Below the pieces are notes generated by a model that saw only the letters and a list, made by a program, of their open reading frames with translations, was not told the DNA's origin and did no database searches. This document shows, in pieces, positions 8,617-16,119 of a DNA stretch of 64,000 nucleotides. This DNA is from Kineococcus xinjiangensis. Lineage in GTDB: Bacteria > Actinomycetota > Actinomycetes > Actinomycetales > Kineococcaceae. Position 1 is the first letter of the stretch. Every line of letters begins with the position of its first letter. Both the position numbers and the translations under genes were made by a program. The stretch is from NCBI RefSeq assembly GCF_002934625.1, contig NZ_PTJD01000008.1, positions 157,769 through 221,768 on the forward strand, written 5' to 3'.

Positions 8617-9600
8617 TCAGCCCCCGACGGCGCCCGCTCCCCGGGTCCGCCGCTGCGCCCAGTCCACGACGAGCCGCACGACGCGCGGGTCGAGCGGGCC
8701 GCGGACCTCCTTGCGGTAGGCGCTGAGGGAGGCCGGGCCCGGCTGCGGGCGCAGCACGTGGGTGACGTCGGGCACCCGGTGGGCCTCGACGGGCGCGGGG
8801 ACGAGCGCGGCGATCCGGTCGAGGTCCGCGGCGTCGACCTGGAGGTCCTTCTCCCCGGTGACGGCCAGGACGGGCACCCGGATGCGGGCGAGGTCGGCGG
8901 AGGGGTCGTACGCCATGAACTCCCGGTGCCACCGGGCGTTGAAGCGGACGCCGCCGATGCGGGCGACGTCGGTGGTGGTGGCCTTGACGCGGGCGTGGTT
9001 CTTGCGGATCTTCGCGGTCAGGTCGGTGCGCAGGAGGCGCAGCAGGAGCCGCACGGGTGCGGGCAGGGTGGGGCCGAGCTGCTGCGCCTGCCAGATCAGC
9101 ACGTCCTCGCCGCGGGTGGCGGTGCTGCTGAGGAGGGCGGCGCCGCAGGTGGGGGCGCCGTCGCCGGCGAGGATGGTGGCGAGCAGGGCGCCCTCGCTGT
9201 GCCCGACGAGCAGGACGCGGTCCGGGTCCACGCCGGGGGCGGCGCGCAGGGCGTCGAGGGCGGCGCGGGCGTCGGCGGCGTTGTCGGAGAAGCCCGCGGC
9301 CCGCCAGTCGCCGTCGCTGGCCCCGACGCCGCGCTTGTCGTAGCGCAGGGTGGCGATGCCGGCGGTGGAGAGGGCGGCGGCCAGTTCGCGGGTGACGCCG
9401 AGCCTGGCCCGCCGGTGGTCGGAGTCGCGGTCGAGGGGTCCGGAGCCGGGGATGAGCAGCGCGGCGGGGTGCGGCCCGGGGCCGGGCGGGACGGTGAGGG
9501 TGCCGCTCAGGGTCAGCGCCCCGGAGGGGAAGGTCAGGGTCGTCTCGGGCACGGGGCTCCTCGGGGGCGTCGGTGCCGGCGGGGCGGCGGGCGTCGTCAC
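8617..9600 (-). CDS. Alpha/beta hydrolase (serine hydrolase)
   Basis: Esterase- or peptidase-like alpha/beta hydrolase of 327 aa, substrate unknown. The oxyanion region reads LLIPGSGPLDRDSD, the Asp/Arg strand LRYDKRGVGASDG, the nucleophile elbow GHSEGA, the acid Asp in VTGEKDLQVD, and the catalytic His in DVTHVLRP. The open frame also allows a TTG at 9636, but that TTG is part of a TTGACA -35 box on the same strand. The GTG at 9600 lies about where transcription from that promoter would begin, so the mRNA may be leaderless. It is divergent from an HTH regulator that probably controls it. Confidence 0.85.
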   Translation of the reverse strand: MTTPAAPPAPTPPRSPVPETTLTFPSGALTLSGTLTVPPGPGPHPAALLIPGSGPLDRDSDHRRARLGVTRELAAALSTAGIATLRYDKRGVGASDGDWRAAGFSDNAADARAALDALRAAPGVDPDRVLLVGHSEGALLATILAGDGAPTCGAALLSSTATRGEDVLIWQAQQLGPTLPAPVRLLLRLLRTDLTAKIRKNHARVKATTTDVARIGGVRFNARWHREFMAYDPSADLARIRVPVLAVTGEKDLQVDAADLDRIAALVPAPVEAHRVPDVTHVLRPQPGPASLSAYRKEVRGPLDPRVVRLVVDWAQRRTRGAGAVGG

Positions 9601-9607
9601 GGTTGCG

Positions 9608-9650
9608 ATGGTTCTCGAATGGGAGAATGATGTCAACTGTGAGAACAGTT
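9608..9650. promoter_or_regulatory. Divergent promoter with palindromic operator
   Basis: On the minus strand TTGACA occupies 9636-9631, with a weak -10 (AACCAT, 9613-9608) 17 bp further on. A perfect palindrome, AACTGT-GAGA-ACAGTT (9635-9650), overlaps the -35 box, and GTTCTC (9611-9616) and GAGAAC (9641-9646) form an outer dyad. A repressor bound here would block the hydrolase promoter and lie 15 bp before the regulator's start, the classic arrangement for autorepression. Confidence 0.6.
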
Positions 9651-9664
9651 AGGGTGGTCCGACC

Positions 9665-10264
9665 GTGAAGCTCGCCGAACTGCTGCTGCACCCGCTGCGG
9701 CTGCGCATCGTCCAGGCCTTCCTCGGCGACCGGACCCTCACCACGGCCGACCTGCGCGCCGAGCTTCCCGAGGCGGCCGCGGCGACGCTCTACCGGCAGG
9801 TGGCGCTCCTCGCCGACGCCGGCGTGCTCGAGGTCTGCGCGCAGCGCCGCGTGCGGGGGACCGTCGAGCGGACCTACCGCCTGCGCACCGGCGCCGCCTC
9901 GCTGGAGGCCGCGGACCTCGCCGGCATGAGCGTGGAGGAGCACCGGCAGGGCTTCCTCGCGTTCACCGCGAGCCTGCTCGCCGACTACGACCGCTACCTC
10001 GCGGGCGCGGACCCCGACCCGGGCCGCGACCTCGTCGGCTACCGGCAGGCGGCGCTGCACCTGTCGGACGAGGAGCTGGGAGACCTCGCGGCGGAGCTGC
10101 GCGAGGTCGTGCTCCGCCGCCTGGCCCTGGCCCCGGCCCCCGGGCGCCGCCGCCGGCTGCTGAGCACCGTGCTCATGCCCGCCGACGTCCCCGCCGACGT
10201 CCCCGGCGGTGGCACCGACGCGCAGGACGAGGATGCGCCGCCCCCCGAGCCTCCCGGCGCGTGA
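9665..10264 (+). CDS. ArsR-type winged-helix transcriptional regulator
   Basis: Regulator of 199 aa. Residues 1-75 form a winged helix: HPLRLRIVQAFL, then TTADLRAELPEAAAATLYRQVALLADAGVLEV and a wing in QRRVRGTVERTYRL. Residues about 80-170 are helical and may bind a ligand or dimerise. The Ala/Pro/Asp-rich tail looks disordered. The GTG start is the first in frame and places the HTH at the N-terminus as in the family. No metal-binding Cys cluster is present, so metal sensing is unlikely. It faces the hydrolase gene across a 64-bp region with a palindrome, so it probably represses that gene and itself. Confidence 0.85.
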   Translation: MKLAELLLHPLRLRIVQAFLGDRTLTTADLRAELPEAAAATLYRQVALLADAGVLEVCAQRRVRGTVERTYRLRTGAASLEAADLAGMSVEEHRQGFLAFTASLLADYDRYLAGADPDPGRDLVGYRQAALHLSDEELGDLAAELREVVLRRLALAPAPGRRRRLLSTVLMPADVPADVPGGGTDAQDEDAPPPEPPGA

Positions 10265-10281
10265 CCTGCGACCCTGTGACT

Positions 10282-10890
10282 GTGAGCGACGAGACGCCGC
10301 AGCAGAGTGCAGGAACGGTGCTGGCCGGGGAGCCGGACCGGGCGGAGCCCGCGACGTGGGAGGAGCGGGTGGCCGCCCTGTGGGAGCGCGCCGAGGAGCT
10401 GCACGAGGAGGAGGTGCTCGCGGCGGTGGAGGAGCTCGCCGCCGAGCGTCCCGCCGGCGACCCCCTCGCGCTCTTCGAGCGGGCCGGCGCCCACGACTTC
10501 GCCGGGCGCGACGCGGAGGCGGCGCCGCTGTACCGGGCCGCGCTCGACGCCGGCCTGGCGGGGGAGCTGCGCGCGCAGGCCCTCGTCCAGCTCGCCGCGT
10601 CGCTGCGCGCCGTCGGCCGCCCCGCCGACGCCCTCGACGTGCTGGGCTCCGAGGGGCCGGGTCCCGAGGTGCTGGACCCCGGGGCCGCCGACGACGCCGG
10701 GGACGACGGGTTCGCCGCCGCCTCCGAGGGCATCGCCGCGCTCTGCCTGGCCGACCTCGGCCGCGACCGCGAGGGCCTCGTGCGGGCGCTGCTCGCACTC
10801 GCCCGCCACGCCGGCCCCTACGGCCCCGCCCTGGAGGCGTACGGGGCGGAGCTGCGGCAGGCCGGCGCCGAGGAGGTCGACGGCCCGTGA
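10282..10890 (+). CDS. Tetratricopeptide-repeat protein
   Basis: Cytoplasmic helical-repeat protein of about 202 aa, very acidic and rich in Ala/Glu/Leu. The unit around ALFERAGAHDFAGRDAEAAPLYRAALDAGLAGELRAQALVQLAASLRAV is typical of the small TPR_5 proteins of actinobacteria. A second helical stretch covers EGIAALCLADLGRDREGLVRALLALARHAG. Function is not known beyond protein binding. GTGs at 10261, 10276 and 10282 are possible; 10282 (VSDET) matches the usual N-terminus of such proteins, but no clear ribosome site decides it. The stop overlaps the next start (GTGA), so it is coupled to the GNAT gene. Confidence 0.75.
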   Translation: MSDETPQQSAGTVLAGEPDRAEPATWEERVAALWERAEELHEEEVLAAVEELAAERPAGDPLALFERAGAHDFAGRDAEAAPLYRAALDAGLAGELRAQALVQLAASLRAVGRPADALDVLGSEGPGPEVLDPGAADDAGDDGFAAASEGIAALCLADLGRDREGLVRALLALARHAGPYGPALEAYGAELRQAGAEEVDGP

Positions 10891-11330
10891 TCGTCAACCT
10901 GCGGCGGGCCGCCCCCTCCGACGCCGACGCGGTGACCCAGGTGCTGCTGCGCTCCCGCGAGGAGTCCGCCCTGGCGGTGGTCCACACCCCGGTGGAGGTG
11001 CGCCGGTGGGTGGGGGAGGACCTCATCCCCGGTCGCTGCACGTGGATCGCCCTGGTGGACGAGCGCATCGTGGGGGTGGCCGCCGTGGAGGACGACTGGC
11101 TGGTGCAGCACTACGTCGTCCCGGAGGCCCAGGAGCACGGGGTGGGCCGCGCGCTGCTGGACGTCGCCAAGGAGCACAGCGCCGGGGCGCTGCAGATCCA
11201 CCTGTACCAGCGCAACGTGCGCGCGCAGCGCTTCTACGCCGCGGCCGGTTTCGTGGTGACGGCTGCGGGCAACGGAGAGGCCAACCCGGACGGCGAGCCG
11301 GACCTGGTGATGTCCTGGCGGCAGGAGTGA
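10887..11330 (+). CDS. GNAT family N-acetyltransferase
   Basis: Acetyl-CoA-dependent acetyltransferase of 147 aa; acceptor unknown. The order of elements is standard for GNAT: an N-terminal strand LRRAAPSDADAVTQVLL, strands in TWIALVDERIVGVAAVEDDWLVQHYVVPEAQ, the acetyl-CoA loop EHGVGRALLDVAKEH (Q/RxxGxG/A type), LYQRNVRAQRFYAAAGF in the C-terminal helix, and a last strand ending in VMSW. The start overlaps the TPR gene's stop by 4 bp. The long frame upstream of this GTG is the antisense or out-of-frame reading of neighbouring genes and is not part of the protein. Confidence 0.9.
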   Translation: MIVNLRRAAPSDADAVTQVLLRSREESALAVVHTPVEVRRWVGEDLIPGRCTWIALVDERIVGVAAVEDDWLVQHYVVPEAQEHGVGRALLDVAKEHSAGALQIHLYQRNVRAQRFYAAAGFVVTAAGNGEANPDGEPDLVMSWRQE

Positions 11331-11413
11331 CACTGAGGGCCCGCACTCCCCGGGGGGCGTGAGGCCGCCCCGGGGTGGATGCTGGGGGCGAAAGCCGGAG
11401 AAGGGGGCGGACG

Positions 11414-12613
11414 GTGGGCGACAGCCGGCCCGAGGACCCGCACGCGGTCGTGCTGGAGATGCTGAACCGTGCCCACACCCTGCCGCCGTGGCTGCTGGCC
11501 ACGTGGGTGGAGCGGTACTCCCACCGCATCGGCGCCACGTCCGTGCGCATCTACCTCAACGACTACGAGCAGCGCGCGCTGATGCCGCTGACCGTCTCCG
11601 GGGAGGCGCCGGACGCCGTCCGCCCGGTGCCCGTCGACGGCACGCCCGCCGGCCGGGCCTTCGCGCACACCGAGCAGGTCGAGGCGCTGACCCCCGGCGA
11701 CGGCCGGCTGTGGACGCCGATGATCGACGGCGCCGACCGGCTCGGAGTCGTGGAGCTGGGCTTCCCGGAGGTCGACGAGGACACCCGTGAGCTGGCCCGG
11801 CGCTTCACGGACGTCGTCACCGTCCTCCTGATCAGCAAGGGCGGGCACACGGACGTCTACTTCCGCGCGCGCCGCAACCGCGCCATGACCCTGCCCGCGG
11901 AGATGCAGTGGCACCTGCTGCCGCCGCTGACCGTGGTCGATCCGCGCGTGGCCCTCACCGGGGTCGTCGAGCCGAGCTACGAGGTGGGCGGGGACGCCTT
12001 CGACTACGCCATCAACCACGGCACCGCCCACCTCGCCATCTTCGACGCGATGGGCCACGGGCTGAGCGCGAGCGTGATGTCGGCCGTGGCGGTCGGCGCC
12101 TACCGCCACGCCCGGCGGGCGGGGGTGCCCGTGGAGAAGATGTACTCCCTCATCGACGCCGAGTTCTCCCGGGAGTTCGGAGCGGAGCGGTTCGTCACGG
12201 CGCAGCTCGCCGACCTGGACCTGGCCACCGGCTGCCTGCGCCTCGTCAACGCCGGGCACCCCGCGCCGCTGCTGGTGCGCGGCTCGCGGGTGGTGGACCG
12301 GCTCTCCGGCCCCGCGACGCTCCCCATCGGCCTCGGCGGGACGGAACCGGACGCCACCGTCTGGGACCTGCAGCCGGGGGACATGGTGCTGCTCTACACC
12401 GACGGGGTCGTCGAGGCGCGCCGCCACGGCGACGAGTTCGGCGAGGAGCGCTTCGTCGACCTCGTGGAGCAGGAGGTGCGGACGGGCCTGCCGCTGCCGG
12501 AGGTGCTGCGCCGCATCAACCTCGCGGCCCTGGACTGGGCGGGGTCGGAACTGCGGGACGACGCGACGATGCTGCTGGTCGAGTGGCGCTCCCCGGACCT
12601 GCCCCCGTACTGA
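11414..12613 (+). CDS. SpoIIE/RsbU-type PP2C protein phosphatase with GAF-like sensor
   Basis: Serine phosphatase of 399 aa that would dephosphorylate an anti-sigma-factor antagonist (family role). Residues about 15-150 resemble a GAF sensor. The PP2C domain (about 180-395) has GGDAFDYAI and AIFDAMGHGLSASVMSAVAV with metal-binding aspartates, LVNAGHPAPLLVRG, LLYTDGVVEAR, and DDATMLLVEW near the end. GTG 11414 is preferred to the ATG at 11375 because AAGGGGGCGG lies just upstream. No antagonist or anti-sigma gene is adjacent; an ATP-binding RsbW-like protein is encoded at 44566-44973, but a link between them is unproven. Confidence 0.9.
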   Translation: MGDSRPEDPHAVVLEMLNRAHTLPPWLLATWVERYSHRIGATSVRIYLNDYEQRALMPLTVSGEAPDAVRPVPVDGTPAGRAFAHTEQVEALTPGDGRLWTPMIDGADRLGVVELGFPEVDEDTRELARRFTDVVTVLLISKGGHTDVYFRARRNRAMTLPAEMQWHLLPPLTVVDPRVALTGVVEPSYEVGGDAFDYAINHGTAHLAIFDAMGHGLSASVMSAVAVGAYRHARRAGVPVEKMYSLIDAEFSREFGAERFVTAQLADLDLATGCLRLVNAGHPAPLLVRGSRVVDRLSGPATLPIGLGGTEPDATVWDLQPGDMVLLYTDGVVEARRHGDEFGEERFVDLVEQEVRTGLPLPEVLRRINLAALDWAGSELRDDATMLLVEWRSPDLPPY

Positions 12614-12643
12614 CCCGCCCCTGCCCGCCCGCGGGTCGGCCTC

Positions 12644-13366
12644 CTACCGGGCCGCCGCCAGCAGGATCCGGGCGAGGTCCTCCGGCCGCGACAGCATCGG
12701 CCAGTGCCCCGTGGGCAGGTCCACGTAGGTGGCGTCGAGGCCGCGCAGCTCGGTGAAGTACGGGTGCCCCGACGCGACGAGCTCCTCGACCTCCTCCGCG
12801 GGGAAGACGGAGCACACCACGGTCACGGGGACCTGCCTGCGGCGGGGATCGCGCAGGTGCAGGACGTCGCGGGCCACACCCGCGGGCTGCGGCAGCGCGC
12901 GGGCTCGGAACTCCGCCAGGTCGGCGTCGGTGAGGCCGTCGGTGGCGGCGCCGCTCTCGGCCAGCTCCGCCCACGACGGCAGGGGGATCTCGGTCAGCTC
13001 CGCGGGCACGTCGGCGTCGAAGGCGCTGCCGTCGGGCATGGGGCCGCTGTCGACGTACACCGCCCGGTGCACGAGCTCCGGGACCCGGTCGGTGGCCCCG
13101 TACACCGGGCGCCCGGCGCCGCTGTGGCCGACGAGGACGCCTCCGCCGGTGGAGCGCAGGGCCTCGACGACGGCCTCGACGTGGTCCTCCAGCCCGATGC
13201 GGGAGCGGTCCTCGCCGGCGGAGCCCAGGCCGGGCAGGTCGACGCGCGCGACGGGATGCCCGGCGGCTTCGAGGTGCGGGGCGACGCGGTCCCACGCCCA
13301 GCCGCCGAGCCAGAACCCCGGGACGAGGACGAAGGGGACAGCGGTTCCGCTCTGCGCACTGGTCAT
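12644..13366 (-). CDS. Alpha/beta hydrolase
   Basis: Hydrolase of 240 aa in the small salicylate/methyl-ester esterase-like group. It begins VPFVLVPGFWLGGWAWDRVAPHLEAAGH, typical of that subfamily, with nucleophile elbow GHSGAG, and the catalytic His in TGHWPMLSRPEDLA at the end. The acid Asp/Glu is probably in the VTVVCSVFPAEEVEEL region, a diverged position. ATG 13366 has GGAGGAGGC upstream; an in-frame ATG at 13519 would run through the divergent small gene and is rejected. Substrate unknown. Confidence 0.85.
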   Translation of the reverse strand: MTSAQSGTAVPFVLVPGFWLGGWAWDRVAPHLEAAGHPVARVDLPGLGSAGEDRSRIGLEDHVEAVVEALRSTGGGVLVGHSGAGRPVYGATDRVPELVHRAVYVDSGPMPDGSAFDADVPAELTEIPLPSWAELAESGAATDGLTDADLAEFRARALPQPAGVARDVLHLRDPRRRQVPVTVVCSVFPAEEVEELVASGHPYFTELRGLDATYVDLPTGHWPMLSRPEDLARILLAAAR

Positions 13367-13436
13367 GGCCCGAGCCTCCTCCCCACCTCGGACAGCTCCA
13401 CTGGCAGCCGGTCCCGGGCGCTGGAACGCTGGGCGC

Positions 13437-13577
13437 ATGACCTCCGTCCCGGACTTCTCGCAGGCCACCGCCGCCGCCGCCGTCGAGCGCGTCACGCCGG
13501 AGGGGGGCGAGCCGATCACCGCCGCCGACGCCGAGGCGGGTGCGGCCGGTCTCGCGGCCGACGACCAGCAGGACTGA
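13437..13577 (+). CDS. Small hypothetical protein, 46 aa
   Basis: A short frame starting ATGACCTCC that encodes MTSVPDFSQATAAAAVERV, then TPEGGEPITAADAEAGAAGL and an acidic DDQQD end. It is soluble, acidic and Ala-rich with no known motif. Support comes from its position (divergent from the hydrolase with 70 bp between, followed by a palindrome) and from low-GC-wobble exceptions being rare, as in real genes. A ribosome site is weak (GGGCGC). It may instead be a chance frame. Confidence 0.4.
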   Translation: MTSVPDFSQATAAAAVERVTPEGGEPITAADAEAGAAGLAADDQQD

Positions 13578-13587
13578 TCCCGCCTCG

Positions 13588-13653
13588 GTGATCCCCGCTC
13601 CGTCGACGGGTGCGACGCCGCACCGTCGTTCCCGTCGAGGAGCTGCGGATCAC
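13588..13653. repeat. 66-bp imperfect palindrome, copy 1
   Basis: This element starts GTGATCCCCGC and ends GGATCAC. It has the same length (66 bp) and layout (29-bp arms, 8-bp loop) as the perfect palindrome at 16011-16076, and the left arms agree at 24 of 29 positions. Its own arms pair imperfectly. The right end overlaps the stop codon of the LacI gene. It lies between converging genes, so it could serve as a terminator. Confidence 0.65.
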
Positions 13654-14669
13654 GCGCGCGGGGGTGCCGTGCTCTCCCGGACGACCAGGCTCGTGGCCAG
13701 TTCCACCCGGGGGTTGTCCGCGGTCTCGCCGGCGGCCATCGCCAGCACGGTGCGGGCGGCCAGCGCTCCCATCTCCGCCAGCGGCTGCCGCACGGTCGTC
13801 AGCGGCGGGGACGCCCAGGCCGCCAGCGCCAGGTCGTCGAAGCCGACGATGCTGACGTCGTCGGGCACGCGCAGCCCGCTGCGGCGGACGGCCTCGTACA
13901 CCCCGAGGGCCATCTGGTCGCTGGCGGCGAAGACGGCCGTGGGCGGCTGCGGCAGCGCCAGCAGCTCGGCCCCGAGGCGGTAGCCGGACTCCTGGTAGAA
14001 GTCGCCCTCCCGCACGAGGTCGGGGTCGAGTTCGAGCCCGGCCGACTCCAGCCCCGCCCGGTAGCCGTCCAGGCGGGCGCGGCTGCACAGCAGGCCGCGC
14101 GGGCCGCCGACGAGGGCGATGCGCCGGTGCCCGAGCTCCACGAGGTGCTCCGTGGCCGCGAGACCGCCCGCCCAGTTCGTCGCGCCCACGGTCGGCACGT
14201 CGTAGGGCGGGACGCCCGCCGGGTCGACGACCACCACCGGCACGGCGAGCTGGCGCAGTTCCTCGGTGAGGGGCGGGTCGAGGTCGGAGGTGACGAGGAT
14301 GACGCCGTCGCCGCCGCGGGCCTGGAGGTTGGACAGCCACTGCCGCGCCGAGTCCGAGGTGCGGTGGACGGCGGAGACGACCGTCCCGGCGCCGGCGGCG
14401 TGCGCCACGTCCTCCACGCCGCGCAGGATCTCCACGGCCCACGGGGAGTCCAGGTCGTTGAAGACGAGGTCGAGCAGTCCCGCGCGGGTGCTGCGGGCCC
14501 GGGGCGGCGGGCGGTAGCCGTGCTCGCGCAGCAGCGCCTCGACGCGCTCGCGGGTGGCGGCTGCGACGTCGCCGCGGCCGTTGACGACGCGGGAGACGGT
14601 GGGCACGGAGACCCCGGCGGCGCGAGCGATCTCGGTGATCGTGACGCTGCGCCCGCGGACGTCGGACAT
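13650..14669 (-). CDS. LacI family transcriptional regulator (probable xylanase regulator)
   Basis: Repressor of 339 aa. The N-terminal LacI HTH reads VTITEIARAAGVSVPTVSRVVNGRGDV followed by the hinge helix TRERVEALLREHGYRP. The rest is a periplasmic-binding-protein-like sugar sensor (GLLDLVFNDLDSPWAVEILRGVEDVA, ATEHLVELGHRRIALVGG, PTAVFAASDQMALGVYEAVRRSG, VSIVGFDDLALA). It lies 67 bp downstream of the xylanase on the same strand, so the two are probably co-transcribed. The perfect 19-bp palindrome before the xylanase is its likely operator. The inducer is presumably a xylo-oligosaccharide, by context only. Confidence 0.9.
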   Translation of the reverse strand: MSDVRGRSVTITEIARAAGVSVPTVSRVVNGRGDVAAATRERVEALLREHGYRPPPRARSTRAGLLDLVFNDLDSPWAVEILRGVEDVAHAAGAGTVVSAVHRTSDSARQWLSNLQARGGDGVILVTSDLDPPLTEELRQLAVPVVVVDPAGVPPYDVPTVGATNWAGGLAATEHLVELGHRRIALVGGPRGLLCSRARLDGYRAGLESAGLELDPDLVREGDFYQESGYRLGAELLALPQPPTAVFAASDQMALGVYEAVRRSGLRVPDDVSIVGFDDLALAAWASPPLTTVRQPLAEMGALAARTVLAMAAGETADNPRVELATSLVVRESTAPPRA

Positions 14670-14736
14670 GCCGTCAGCCTAGGGGGCGGGTGGGCGCCGC
14701 GACCGCGCCCACCCGCCCCGTTGCAGGGCCTCCTGC

Positions 14737-15906
14737 TCAGCCCCGGACCGTGCGGCCGCTCGCGGCGGCGAGGGTGTCGCGCAGCGCGTGGTAGGCGGGC
14801 TTGCGCTCGAGGTCTGCGGTCATGATCGTGGCGTGGCCCTCGCCGGAGAAGAAGACGGGGACCCAGGAGTACTCGTCGGTGAACCCCCAGACGGTGAAGG
14901 AGTTGCAGTCCTCGACGGCGAGGCAGGCCTCGAGGGCGCGGCGGTAGTCGCTGGCCTGGCGCTGCTCCTGGGCCGCGGTGGGCTGCTGGCCCTGCGGCAC
15001 GTCCATGCGGACGTCGATCTCGGTGACGGCGGTCTCGAGGCCGAGGTCGTCGAAGCGCTGCAGGTTGGCCTGCAGGTCGCCGGGGAAGCCGTAGCGGGTG
15101 CTGAGGTGCCCCTGGACGGAGAAGCCGTGGACGGGCACGCCCTGGGCGAGGAGGTCCTGGACGAGGGCGTAGTAGGCGTCGCTCTTGGCGTTGAGGCCCT
15201 CCACGCCGTAGTCGTTGACGAAGAGCTTCGCCTTCGGGTCGGCCTCGTGGGCCCAGCGGAAGGCGTCGGCGATGATGCCGGGGCCGAGTTCGCGGATCCA
15301 GATGTTGTCCGTGGTGCGCAGCGTGCCGTCGCCGTTGAAGATCTCGTTGGCGACGTCCCACTGGTCGATCCGTCCCGCGTAGCGGCCGACGACGGTGGTG
15401 ATGTGCTCCTTGAGGATGGCGCGCAGCTCCTCGGCGGTGAAGTCGCCCTGCTCCAGCCACTCGGGGTTCTGGCTGTGCCACAGCAGGGTGTGGCCGCGGA
15501 CGTCCTGCTTGTTGCGCTCGGCGAACTCGACGACGGCGTCGGCGGGGCCGAAGTTCCACACGTCGCGCTCGGGCCGGAGGAACTCCCACTTCATCTGGTT
15601 CTCGGGGGAGAGGGAGCTGAACTCCGCGGCGAGGACGCGCCGGTACTCCTGGTCGGAGGTGAAGGGGTCGGGGTAGGGCTGGGCGAGGTGGTGGCCGCCG
15701 CCGGCGACGGCGGTGCCGATGACGAGGTCCTTCGGCGCGACCCAGCGGAGGGTGTCCTTCTTGGCCTGCCCGGGCGGGCGGGCGTCGGCGCCGGGGTGGG
15801 CGGGGGTGGGTGCCGCGCCGGCGGGCATCGCCGCGGCGAGGAGGAGGGGGGCGGCGGCCAGTCCGACGAGGGCGCGGGCGGCGTGGCGGCTGAGGGGGGT
15901 GCGCAT
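14737..15906 (-). CDS. Secreted endo-1,4-beta-xylanase, GH10
   Basis: Extracellular retaining xylanase of 389 aa. Residues 1-31 are a signal peptide (charged RTPLSRHAARA, hydrophobic core, AGAA cleavage region). The GH10 domain covers about 55-380: NQMKWEFL, RGHTLLWHSQ, the acid/base Glu188 in WDVANE, the nucleophile Glu296 in TEIDVR, and FTVWGFTDEYSWVP near the end. There is no carbohydrate-binding module; the protein is a bare catalytic domain. Start at ATG 15906 gives the signal peptide at the N-terminus. It is regulated by a palindrome 28 bp upstream and a LacI gene downstream. Confidence 0.95.
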   Translation of the reverse strand: MRTPLSRHAARALVGLAAAPLLLAAAMPAGAAPTPAHPGADARPPGQAKKDTLRWVAPKDLVIGTAVAGGGHHLAQPYPDPFTSDQEYRRVLAAEFSSLSPENQMKWEFLRPERDVWNFGPADAVVEFAERNKQDVRGHTLLWHSQNPEWLEQGDFTAEELRAILKEHITTVVGRYAGRIDQWDVANEIFNGDGTLRTTDNIWIRELGPGIIADAFRWAHEADPKAKLFVNDYGVEGLNAKSDAYYALVQDLLAQGVPVHGFSVQGHLSTRYGFPGDLQANLQRFDDLGLETAVTEIDVRMDVPQGQQPTAAQEQRQASDYRRALEACLAVEDCNSFTVWGFTDEYSWVPVFFSGEGHATIMTADLERKPAYHALRDTLAAASGRTVRG

Positions 15907-15933
15907 TCCGGCTCCTGAGGGCTCCGTTGCCAG

Positions 15934-15952
15934 TTCCGGAAGACTTCCGGAA
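15934..15952. promoter_or_regulatory. Operator palindrome upstream of xylanase
   Basis: Perfect 19-bp palindrome TTCCGGAAGACTTCCGGAA, made of two 9-bp arms around one A. It lies 27 bp before the xylanase ATG and has the odd-centred symmetry common to LacI-family operators. The LacI gene following the xylanase is the likely binder (inference). Confidence 0.7.
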
Positions 15953-16010
15953 GAGTTGCGGGAACCGTAGGTCCGTCCTGCCGGGCCGTCAAGTGCCGCC
16001 CCGGCCAGGG

Positions 16011-16076
16011 GTGATCCCCGCCCTCTCGACGGATGCGACGGTCCCGTGTCGCATCCGTCGAGAGGGCGGGGATCAC
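16011..16076. repeat. 66-bp perfect palindrome, copy 2 (likely terminator)
   Basis: Perfect 29-bp arms (16011-16039 and 16048-16076) around an 8-nt loop; the arms start GTGATCCCCGCCCTCTCGAC. It lies 44 bp behind the MFS stop on the minus strand and would form an extremely stable hairpin. It is a full-length relative of the palindrome at 13588-13653 on the other side of the xylanase-LacI pair. Confidence 0.85.
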
Positions 16077-16119
16077 CGGCGGTGGCTCGGTCGGCCCGAC
16101 CGGCCCGGCGCGCCGCGGG

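Noticed and set aside
16011..16076. Attachment site or integron element
   Set aside because: No integrase or recombinase is in the window; the element behaves as a terminator-type palindrome.
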